From positions 3,100,001 through 3,164,000 of the forward strand of contig OY781040.1 of NCBI GenBank assembly GCA_963676095.1: 64,000 bases of DNA. Reading direction: 5' to 3'. Each line of letters starts with the position of its first letter. Position 1 is the first letter of the stretch. The stretch is from G963676095 sp963676095. Lineage in GTDB: Bacteria; Bacteroidota; Bacteroidia; Bacteroidales; Prolixibacteraceae. A program made the translations under genes and the position numbers. The notes beneath the pieces were generated by a model, which searched no databases, was not told where the DNA came from, and was given only the letters and a program-made list of their open reading frames with translations. Shown here one piece after another: positions 1 through 8,117 of the stretch.

Positions 1-222
1 ATGAAATCCTCCGATTTGGTCAACGGTTGGCTCTGGAAACCGGGAAGGTTTCACGACTTCACCAGGTATTTGCAACGGTAGATAAATTGCAGTTTCTTCC
101 TCGTCAGATCCCCCCAAGGGTTTTATCCGCATTAAATCCGAATCGTCGGATGGTAAAACCATCCAATCCCTTGAACGGTAGTTGACGAGTATCCCTGGCT
201 TATTTAAAGTATTTACGCTCAT
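1..222 (-). CDS. SNF2/DrmD-like helicase, N-terminal fragment (runs off window)
   Basis: The minus-strand frame opens with ATG at 222 and stays open to base 1, giving about 74 residues. Visible text includes GILVNYRSRDWMVLPSDDSD, RIKPLGGSDEEETAIYLPLQ and FPEPTVDQIGGF. From memory, the 'G-x-V-x-x-R-x-R-x-W-x-V-L' opening followed by 'R-x-x-P-L-G-G-S-x-x-E' is typical of the N-terminus of SNF2-type helicases such as DrmD of DISARM phage-defence loci. No helicase motif lies inside the window, so the assignment rests on this leader region alone. The start lies 2 bases after the stop of the upstream helicase gene, so the two were probably translated together. Expression is doubtful now that the upstream gene is broken. 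Confidence 0.55.
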   Translation of the reverse strand, partial: MSVNTLNKPGILVNYRSRDWMVLPSDDSDLMRIKPLGGSDEEETAIYLPLQIPGEVVKPSRFPEPTVDQIGGFH

Positions 223-224
223 CT

Positions 225-3200
225 TTAACAAACTTTTCTAAAAATGTCTTTTCTTCTTTTCACCAATTCTTCTACAGGTTCGGTATAATACCACTCAATT
301 ACATCGTAACCCGCAGAGTGAAGTAACAGACGGCTATGATTGTCATCCTCTTTAACCTGATTAAGGTCATGAACTGAACCGTCGCAGAATACCAAAACAG
401 GCCCGGCATCTGTGTTATAGACAAAGTCAGCACTGATATAAAACTCGGGTACATTTACCTGTGCCTTATCTGGTAACGCCAGGCAATTATTGTAGAGGTA
501 TTTCAGTAGCTTCAGTTCAGTACCCGAATTTTTGTCATAGTTTTCAAGCAAATACTGGTATTGCTCTTCCCGGTCTTTTCCGCCACTATTCTCTGACACA
601 TCGCAATCCATAAGGTATTCCAGTGTTTCCTTTATGGCATGTCGGTCCAAAATTTCGTGGTATCTCTGGTTGAAGTAGGAAAGTAAATCCTGATAGGATG
701 CTTTGGGTAATTTTTCTCCGAGCTCGGTTTGTTGCCTTGTTTGAGGATCAAAGTGCATGCATTGATAGGCAACCCTGAACAATTCTTTCAATTTTAACGG
801 ATTTGAAACAAGTTGAGATAAAATGCCGAGACTTCCTTCAGCGGATTCATAAATCATCACATTGGGGTGTTCCTTGTTTCCAATAATGCTTACACCGATT
901 TCCCGTTCCTCAACCTGAAAGAGTGTTTCAATTGCTCTTTTTAATGCATAGCTTAATGTTACGATTTGCTCCTCTGAGACCTTCAAATTTGAAAGCGGCT
1001 GAATATATAGCGAATCTGCTGTTTCCCGGGCAAAAATCATGACCCTTTTTTCATGCTCCCGAATTGTTTCATCCTCCAGATCTTTTTGCTTTAACCACTT
1101 TCCTGTTCGGTCATCAATACTGAAACTATCCTCCGGCGAACGGTTCCATTTTCGGTTTAAATGAATCAAGTTCGTTGCCGGGCCATATATCAGGTTCAGC
1201 AATGGCTGTCCTCCGTTTTGTACAATGACTTTTTTTGTCTGATCAAACCCGGAAGAATAGCTAAAATATTGATGAATCTCGAACCCTTGAGACATCCTTT
1301 CTTCTTCCTCACAGGATATGCGGTTCTGAGGAACAGCTTCGGATTCGCTGATTTCAATTAGGGAAGTACGATATTCGGCATTATCGCCTTTCAATTCGGT
1401 TTGGGTGATTGGATCATTATTGGCTTTTTGCGCATCGCTGTCCAAAAAGGCGTATCCTGTTTCTTTCGAGATTTTTATCTTGCGTTGCAAGGCATCAGCA
1501 TTAGTCATCATCATTCTAACAATCCGATACTTGTTGCCATTGTGATAGATCACGTTATTGGGACCAAATTCCCTAAGAGCAACTGACCTCGCTCTGGAAA
1601 TGTATTCGCCCCGATCTTCGTATTTATATCCAACAAATGACCGTACAGGTAAGCGAGTGAAGTTATAGCCGGGAATGAATCCCTCGGACGCTAGATATCG
1701 AAACACATAAAACTCGGATTGATCACCAAAGGTCGACTTCGTTTCGTTTGTCAGCAGATCACACTGCCGGAGCCCCACATTGTATTGCAGTTTGGCATCT
1801 CTCTTGATTTCCTTGTCCTTAATTGTTGGGTCGTACAAAATGATGTGGGCATCGTTCATCATTTTCTTTGCCGAACGATATAAGGTCCTCCACCGATCAA
1901 AAGCCTTGTCGAAACTTGTTAAAAATGCATTGGCCTGTTTTTCGAACCACTCATTATTATACCAATAGGCTTGTTGCAGCTCTGATATGAACTCATTTAG
2001 ATATTGACGGAAATCATTAGACCATTTTGATTTGTAATGTTCAAGATTGTGTGAAATATGATCTTTTACCGATTGCTTTAAACTGAGGTCTTTATCATCC
2101 AGATGTAGTAAAGCAGCAACCGAGTTATGCAAATCCCCAATTTCCATGTTCATTAATAAAAAAGCATGAAAATGAGTTCGAATCAGTTCCTGGTTTAAAA
2201 GATCTATCCGAGGTGGAACCACAGCACCGGCTACCATGGTCTCTGCTGCCTTAAAATAATTCTGGTCGTGCGGTGATCCAGCAGAACAAAATGTAAACAC
2301 GACAGCTGTTTGCCCACTACGTCCAGCACGGCCACTCCTTTGTGCATAGTTTGCCGGGTTTGGGGGCACATTTCGCATGTGAACAATATTGAGGTTGGCT
2401 ATATCAATTCCCAATTCCATTGTTGGTGAGCAAAAAAGGCTGGATATCTCACCTTTCCGAAATCGCTCTTCCCGTTCTATCCGATCAATGCTACTTAACT
2501 GTCCCGTATGTTCCCTTCCTTCAATTTCTTTCTGGTACTTCGTGAAATCTTTCTGATAAAGTTCCTGGAAATAGGGATTGGGCCTAATTTTTATATCACT
2601 GAAATTATTGATCCGGGTTTCATCAACCTGCACATTCCCTTTATCGCCAGGACACCACAATATACAATCTGTCCTTAGCAGATACCCTGTCACACCTACT
2701 TCTTTTGCCCTCTCTCCACGAATATTTTCCCTTTTGGATAAGAAATTGGTCTTGGATAATAACTGACATATCCCTTCGATTAACTCCGTGATTCCCTCTT
2801 CATCAGGTGTAGCTATATTTAATTCCTGATACTTTCGCTTAACAAACTTTCCCAAGCCTGACCGCGGGCCAATACTTGCCGTATAGATCCCACGCTGCGT
2901 GCGTCCTGGATTTCTGGTTACCATGTACCTGGGGGCATCAATTTTCTCATCTTTGTCTAATGCCCAAAGTTTGTTATCGTCCAGCTTGTCCTTTAGGAGG
3001 CTTTCTGTCTCGCCTCGATCATTGAGTAAAAACCGATGATCCAGTGAGAAATTAGTTCGGAAATAATTTAATATCTGTGTTAAGGTGTCTTCGCGCTGGA
3101 GAACATCCATTGCTTTGAATAATTCGAAACCAGAAAGTTTGTCCTCTGAGGCGGCCAATTTGCTCAAGTTTCGATATTTAATTCTCAACAAGGCAGTTTG

Positions 3201-4187
3201 CTCCAAATTGGGTAAGGTATAACGCCAGCCCCTTTTTAAATCCTGGAATATCCTTAGTAACAGATAATATTTAACAGCCCTGGTGTTGTTTTCATCTGGA
3301 AAATCGGGATCTTCACTTGGGATTTTTGCATATGCTAATTCGCTTAATTGTAAAGCCTCGAATACACGCTCATGGATGTTGTGAACATTCAATGGCACCT
3401 GTTCTTTTGCAACAGCTTTGTAAACACCTGCACGCAGTTTGACTGTCGCGAGAAAGTCATTAAAATGTCCAGCCTGCAATGAGGCGTCCTGCCTGTTGTC
3501 TGTAAAACTCAAAAGCTTTTGATCCTTAAGAGTTTCTTTTTGTTCAAAAAGAGAATCAATGACAGAATAGCTGAGAATAGTAGTCGCTGTACTTCTACCT
3601 TCGTTCCCAATCCTCATTAACTTGGTGTTTTCCCCTGTTTTTACATCATCATAAATCACACTCGCGGTTGGGTCGGTGCGAAGCTTGGCTGAAATATAAT
3701 ATCCCCTTAAAGGATAGATATTCTTTTCCGAATAATTTCCACCCTCATCAAAATAGACCAGCTTAGGCATTTGCCATTCATAGAACTCTTTTAAAGCAGT
3801 ACCACTTGTATTGAGCCAGGCTTCAGGAACATATAAGGCAGGATTTTCATTCCAAAACTCCTCTCCTTCGTCTAAAACCAAATACCCATATTTAAAATTT
3901 TCTTCTGTAAGATCGATACTTTTGGCGTCTTTCTGAGTCAGTGTCTGGAATCCTTCATCAGGATTTCTGGGTTTAAATTGTTGATTTTTAATGTCTTTTT
4001 CTACGCAGATGAAGTCGTAACCACTCAAACGGCTAAAAAGTACAGGATAAAGCAATTTTTCCCCTTCTTTAGTCTTGAGATACCTGCCTGGAGTTATTGT
4101 AACCTCTCTCTCTTTTCTTGATTTTAAAGTGACTAAAACGATGCTTGTTTGGGATATAAACTGATGAAATCGAAAAGTGGATAACAC
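225..4187 (-). pseudogene. DUF1998-type superfamily 2 helicase, N-terminally truncated by an IS
   Basis: The longest frame is 1320 aa from a GTG at 4187. The frame continues unbroken (reading EPAWS) up to the IS end at 4193, so this is the 3' part of a longer gene. The second RecA-like domain is present: LLSFTDNRQDASLQAG near residue 225, then FCSPTMELGIDIANLNIVHM (motif V region) and YAQRSGRAGRSGQTA (motif VI) near 600. Walker A and the DEAD/DEAH box are absent. The C-terminus (VLVFCDGSVHD, then GYDVIEW) resembles a PD-(D/E)XK/Vsr-like fold, as in DUF1998 helicases (MrfA/DrmA-B relatives). Without the first ATPase lobe it should be inactive. The missing N-terminus is not found on the far side of the IS, so more than a simple insertion took place. 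The helicase/DUF1998 family call is firm; the DISARM link is inference. Confidence 0.75.
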
Positions 4188-4192
4188 GGACC

Positions 4193-4220
4193 ATGCTGGT
4201 TCTTCGTCAAATTAGGTGAA
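4193..4220. repeat. Left terminal inverted repeat of ISL3 element
   Basis: The 17-base core atgctggttcttcgtca is followed by aatta and ggtgaa. It pairs with the right end at 6027-6054, with 3 mismatches in 28. Confidence 0.8.
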
Positions 4221-4224
4221 GACT

Positions 4225-5889
4225 CTATCCGGTATTTGACAGCACAACTTTTCTGCGTAACAGTTCAAACCCGGCTCTGCCATACATTTGCCGTTTGATA
4301 TTTTTTAACCGGTTAACATTGCCTTCAACTTTTCCACTACTCCAATTTGTAAGAATGGCATTATCGATTGCTGTGATATCTTCCTTCATTCCGTTTATCA
4401 AAGTATTCAGTATTTTTTTATTCAATGCTGTAACTTTGTCCATCCACTTATTTAGTTGTCCCGGCGTTCCATTTTTGAGTATCTCCCTAAAGGACAGTAT
4501 TTGTTCCCGTAAACTGGCTAATAAGCTGTTGCTATCCAGTAGCTGCCCGATTTGTTGTTTTTCTTTTTCATTCTTTATTTTGTCTAAGTCGTCAAAGAAA
4601 AGATAGCGTACTATTTTTCTGGGTGATAAGATAGATACATCCTGAAGTTTTTCCGCCGCAGGAGAGGCCTGTTTATGAAGATTGTTTATCAACGGATGAT
4701 TTTTGAACTGCTCATAAAAAGCACTCCGGCTTCCCTTGAAACCCTGAGTAACTATAATCTTATAAATTGCTTTTATACTGTTCCCCTTACCAAGTTCCTG
4801 CTCAATGACAGGCAGATAGCCTGAATAGTCATTTTTAAGAATAACCGATTTATTGGGCAGTACATCCAGCGCTGCATATTTACGGACAGTAGTGCGGGAA
4901 ATCTTTAACCTGCGGGAGACCGTTTTAAAACCAAGCCCCTGTGCAATAAGAGATTTTACTTCAGCAAATAGCTCTTTGCGGTAATCCGATGGAGCCCCCT
5001 TAGCCGGCGTTGGCTGTACCGTAGTTTTTGATGGTGCATCTCCTGTTTTTGGTTCTGTGGCAGGTCTGCCATCTGATTGCATGGATGGCGATTTTAATGG
5101 TTTTACCAACCTGGTATATTCTGATTTAACAAGCTGATAAACTGAATCCGACAGGTTCTTGACTAAATGAAATCGGTCTGCTACCTGCCTGGCTGATGGG
5201 AGCACTTCATTTACCGCGGCAGAATAGGCGCTTGATCTGTCCCTGCAAACCAACTGGATTTCTTTATGTGATTGTAGAAATTTCTTTACCCCTTTTCCGT
5301 CCCTTCCGGGCAAAAGATCGACAACTCTTCCCTGGTCCATGTCGACCAGGATGGTTCCGTAAGAAGTCCCTTTACGGTATGCCCAGTCATCAATCCCTAT
5401 ATTGGGGATTTGATATGCAGAAGGAAGGACACAATTATTTACCAGTCTCAAACAGGTAGAGGGGCTGACCGGAATCCGGATAAGTTTTGACAGCCACGAA
5501 CTTTTCCTGGCTGATGTTTCCAGGCTCACCCGGGTTAACAGTTGACCTGCCCGGCTGGTCCTTCTGGCATACCGGTCCAATCTACCTGTCAATTGTTGTG
5601 AAAATATTTTTTGGGAGCATCGCTTGTTCCGGCAGAAAAATTTTCGAACAAGTAACTTTATGTTCACCTGTTTATCTGCAATAGACAAATCCTGCAAGCT
5701 TCTGTAATAGAGACTATGAATGCTCGTACTCTTTTTCCCGCATCGTGGGCAAAAACCTGATCTGGATTTGATTTCAGCAATGATCATTATTCCTGGGTCT
5801 TTAATATGAACTTCATTAATTCTTATCCCTGAAAGTTGTAACAGGGCATTAAAAGGGCTAAATTTGCTCTTATTAGCAAATTGCTTCAT
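4225..5889 (-). CDS. ISL3-family transposase
   Basis: A 554-aa DDE transposase. The N-terminus carries a zinc-binding region (CPRCGKK near residue 47, then CRNKRC near 88), typical of ISL3. Putative catalytic acidic residues sit in GIDDWAYRKG, CRDRSSAYSAA and the C-terminal WSSGKVEGNVNRLKNIKRQM, where the E of KVEG is the usual last acidic residue. A middle HTH-like stretch (GFKTVSRRLKISRTTVRKY) follows a proline/alanine-rich linker. The frame is intact from ATG at 5889 to the stop near the left inverted repeat, so the element could still move. The 554-aa length fits the long ISL3 subgroup with the central insertion. Confidence 0.93.
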   Translation of the reverse strand: MKQFANKSKFSPFNALLQLSGIRINEVHIKDPGIMIIAEIKSRSGFCPRCGKKSTSIHSLYYRSLQDLSIADKQVNIKLLVRKFFCRNKRCSQKIFSQQLTGRLDRYARRTSRAGQLLTRVSLETSARKSSWLSKLIRIPVSPSTCLRLVNNCVLPSAYQIPNIGIDDWAYRKGTSYGTILVDMDQGRVVDLLPGRDGKGVKKFLQSHKEIQLVCRDRSSAYSAAVNEVLPSARQVADRFHLVKNLSDSVYQLVKSEYTRLVKPLKSPSMQSDGRPATEPKTGDAPSKTTVQPTPAKGAPSDYRKELFAEVKSLIAQGLGFKTVSRRLKISRTTVRKYAALDVLPNKSVILKNDYSGYLPVIEQELGKGNSIKAIYKIIVTQGFKGSRSAFYEQFKNHPLINNLHKQASPAAEKLQDVSILSPRKIVRYLFFDDLDKIKNEKEKQQIGQLLDSNSLLASLREQILSFREILKNGTPGQLNKWMDKVTALNKKILNTLINGMKEDITAIDNAILTNWSSGKVEGNVNRLKNIKRQMYGRAGFELLRRKVVLSNTG

Positions 5890-6026
5890 TTTATATCTTA
5901 AATATTTAAATATCAGAAAGTTAAATTAGATATAAATGTTGAGATTTGCTAATATTTTTCACTATATATTTACTTGTTTATCACATATTTATCTGTAATT
6001 TTTTATCTCTTTTTCCATCATTTTCA

Positions 6027-6054
6027 TTCACCAAAACTGACGAAGAACCAGCAT
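6027..6054. repeat. Right terminal inverted repeat of ISL3 element
   Basis: The reverse complement reads atgctggttcttcgtca, gtttt, ggtgaa. It matches the left end except in the five-base middle block. Confidence 0.8.
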
Positions 6055-6107
6055 CTCCGAAATATCCATTTTTGCAGGTTTTAATGATTAATTAATAAAT
6101 TTGGTAT

Positions 6108-6394
6108 CAATTAATCCAAAACAAGTAGTTCCTATATTTCAACCATTTTTCGTTAATATAAGACACAATCTCCTTTTTTTGCTTATTGTTCATTGCCCGA
6201 ATATCAATTATTAAATAATCAACATTACCAGATAAGATTTTATGAAAATGGTCATCGGTTGATTTGAAAAATTTGTTTAAACTATTTTTATAATAGCCAA
6301 TTGCTTTTGGGGGTATGCCAAATACATCAAAGATTTTATTTTGGTAATTGTCAGACTTCTTTACAGCTGTGTTTGGTTGTATGAAGGCACTACT
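6108..6394 (-). pseudogene. Startless coding remnant, possible toxin C-terminal domain
   Basis: This frame lies in the 335-base stretch between the IS and the glycine-zipper gene. It is open for about 95 codons from just past a TAA at 6395-6397 to TGA at 6108-6110, and it contains no ATG, GTG or TTG near its beginning. It overlaps the last codons of the gene at 6390-7100 in another frame. The peptide looks coding: KIFDVFGIPPKAIGYYK, then SGNVDYLIIDIRAMNNKQKK, EIVSYINEKW and a final RNYLFWIN. The 'DYLIIDI....N.kqk.eiv.YIN' pattern resembles C-terminal tRNase-type toxin domains of polymorphic/CDI toxins, but that likeness is from memory and weak. It may be the 3' end of a lost gene, or a former C-terminal extension of the upstream gene. 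Confidence 0.4.
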
Positions 6395-7100
6395 TTATAA
6401 CAAACTTTTTTTTCTTAAATTCTTTATGTACAATAAAATTTTTCTTATATTCTTTTTGTATAATAAATTTTTTCTTTTTTAAATTCGAGTTTGTTTCATT
6501 TTTAGGTTGCTGATATATATCTAGGTTGCTTTCATTCTCATATCGTTCTGCTAATTGGATTAAATCATCAATAATTACAGGAAAGATAATCTCTTTTTGG
6601 TACTCTTCGTATAATTCACAATATCGTTGTATTCCCTTTGCATAATATTCAATAGCCTCACGAACTTTGTTTTGTATTCGTTTGCCGGCAGCTCTTCCTC
6701 CCAGAAATGCTCCAATTACTGTTCCAAGGCCTGGTAATATTAAACTTCCAATGGTTGTACCCAAAATAGTTTCGTCAGAAAACATACCTTCACTTGTAAG
6801 TGTCCATATTTCATTTTCATCATATTCATCAAGTCCCCTCCAAATTTCAATTAATTGCTCTGTAACACCTTCTAAGTCAGAAATAGCTCTTTTTAACAAG
6901 AAATATGTTTTTTTTGATATGAGTCCCCCAAAATCACTTCTTAGAAATGAATTTACTCCGTCAATAACTGCATTGTGTATGTATATTGGATGATAAATAG
7001 TAAGTAAGTCCCTTAAGCATTCAATTTCATTATTTTCAGACAACTGCTGTTCTATTGGTTTATTGAATAAAATATAAATACTTTGGATTATTTCTTCCAT
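6390..7100 (-). CDS. Glycine-zipper protein with three C-terminal KKFxI-type repeats
   Basis: A 236-aa protein, last intact gene of the ubiquitin-like cassette, starting at ATG 7100, 78 bases after the preceding stop. The N-terminal ~105 residues look helical and soluble. A glycine-zipper hydrophobic stretch follows at about 110-141 (TIGSLILPGLGTVIGAFLGG, then RAAGKRI), of the kind seen in membrane-inserting or pore-forming proteins. A long helical segment comes next. The C-terminus is lysine-rich with three units, KKKFIIQKEY, KKNFIVHKEF and KKKKFVIK, the last being the exact C-terminus. The same (K)KFx[IV]K motif occurs in four other proteins of the cassette. I do not recognise the family. 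A membrane-acting effector of the conjugation system is an inference from the zipper and the context. Confidence 0.75.
   Translation of the reverse strand: MEEIIQSIYILFNKPIEQQLSENNEIECLRDLLTIYHPIYIHNAVIDGVNSFLRSDFGGLISKKTYFLLKRAISDLEGVTEQLIEIWRGLDEYDENEIWTLTSEGMFSDETILGTTIGSLILPGLGTVIGAFLGGRAAGKRIQNKVREAIEYYAKGIQRYCELYEEYQKEIIFPVIIDDLIQLAERYENESNLDIYQQPKNETNSNLKKKKFIIQKEYKKNFIVHKEFKKKKFVIK
6393..6479 (-). repeat. Tandem coding repeat (about 30-33 bp) encoding KKF motifs
   Basis: Three imperfect units read on the minus strand begin TTTATTATACAAAAAGAA, TTTATTGTACATAAAGAA and TTTGTTATAAAG, separated by A-rich blocks. They encode the three C-terminal KKF motifs of the glycine-zipper protein. The similarity at DNA level implies recent local duplication. 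Confidence 0.75.
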
Positions 7101-7178
7101 AATTGATTTTTTAAGTTCGTCGAGTTTTTGATGTCTATTCTATTCTTTAAATTAGTTCTGGTTGTTTATTTATCAATT

Positions 7179-8117
7179 TTAATCTATAAAAAGTGATATT
7201 TGCCAATCATAATAGTACATATAAAAAGTATTTTCATTATATGATGTTCCTGTGATTTCTATTATTCCATTCGATAAGATTGGATAAGGGTTGTAGTTAG
7301 AATTATATAATAGGTCGGTATTTCCTTCATGAGTAATATAATATTCTCCTGCTTCAAGCACTATATTAAAATTCAAATATTCAATTCCATTGGTAATCTC
7401 ATTGTTAATTGCTTCCCCAACAAAGTTACCATCCTTAGTATATATCTTTCCTATTAAGTATCCAGTTCCTTTTGCATCAACTTTCATGGATGATAATTTT
7501 ATTGGATATTTAACTTCGAAAAAAACTTTTTCTGCGTAGTTACCGAAATTATAATCCTTCGATTTTCTCTCTTGATATGACAAACCTGCAATAAATTTCA
7601 AATCAGAAACTGTATTCTTGAGTAGATTATATTTGGTACTTAAAGAAGAATATTTCAGAGCCATGTTTAAAAACTTCTTTTCTGCATTATCATTTTCTGA
7701 CTTATAGGTGCTAATTTTTGATTTTAAACTAGGAACGAGGGATGCTTCTTGTTTAAATTTATTATATGGTTCTAAATTTGATAAAATTATAATTCCCAAT
7801 ATAATAGCGACTATCCACCCAAAAGGGAAAGTCTTTTTCTTCTCTACAACAACTTTGGTTTTAGTTGTAGTTTTTCCATCCAAGGTTGTAATATTTTCAT
7901 TAGGTATTTCTCTTAGTGTTTCTTTTGAATCACACTGCTTCGGGTTTGCATAACATTTGCCTTTTACCTTCCAAGATGATTCTAAATATGCTGTTTTGCA
8001 TTTTGCACAGATTACAATTTTATCACCAACCTCTAAAAGTTCTCCTGTATAGGGGTCCTTTCTATGGTCTGCAAGAAAAGATTCATGTTTATTCCGGTTT
8101 AGGGCAATAACATTCAT
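7179..8117 (-). CDS. Membrane-anchored treble-clef/RING-like protein
   Basis: A 312-aa protein whose ATG overlaps the stop of the JAB gene by 4 bases, so the two are translationally coupled. The N-terminus has a zinc-binding cluster, C37-x2-C40 then C55 and C62 (CAKCKTAYLESSW, KGKCYANPKQC), preceded by DPYTGELLEVGDKI. This arrangement resembles bacterial RING/treble-clef domains found beside ubiquitin-like genes. A single transmembrane segment follows near 96-114 (FGWIVAIILGIIILS), then a coiled coil (about 118-172), then a beta-rich domain to the end. The topology should put the zinc domain in the cytoplasm and the beta domain outside. An E3-like or adaptor role is inference; the cysteine count is low for a full two-zinc RING. 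No KKF motif is present. Confidence 0.65.
   Translation of the reverse strand: MNVIALNRNKHESFLADHRKDPYTGELLEVGDKIVICAKCKTAYLESSWKVKGKCYANPKQCDSKETLREIPNENITTLDGKTTTKTKVVVEKKKTFPFGWIVAIILGIIILSNLEPYNKFKQEASLVPSLKSKISTYKSENDNAEKKFLNMALKYSSLSTKYNLLKNTVSDLKFIAGLSYQERKSKDYNFGNYAEKVFFEVKYPIKLSSMKVDAKGTGYLIGKIYTKDGNFVGEAINNEITNGIEYLNFNIVLEAGEYYITHEGNTDLLYNSNYNPYPILSNGIIEITGTSYNENTFYMYYYDWQISLFID

Larger units (their letters stand above)
4193..6054. mobile_element. ISL3-family insertion sequence
   Basis: A transposase gene fills the element, and the ends are inverted repeats of about 28 bp (4193-4220 and 6027-6054) matching at about 25 positions. I looked for the 8-bp target duplication expected of ISL3 elements just outside these ends (cacggacc on the left, ctccgaaa on the right) and did not find one. 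The same is true if the ends are set at the GG pair (4198/6049). A missing duplication together with a truncated neighbour suggests a deletion or rearrangement next to the element after insertion. The outermost 5 bases of the repeats may not belong to the IS. Confidence 0.85.

Noticed and set aside
4180..6065. Direct repeats flanking the ISL3 element
   Set aside because: Neither choice of IS ends gives matching 8-bp flanks. The apparent match (atgct/agcat) is inverted and extends the terminal repeats instead.
6390..6420. Programmed -1 frameshift at the A8G run near the end of the glycine-zipper gene
   Set aside because: The A-rich slippery stretch is tempting, but a TAA at 6395-6397 blocks the frame of the downstream startless ORF, so simple slippage there cannot join them.
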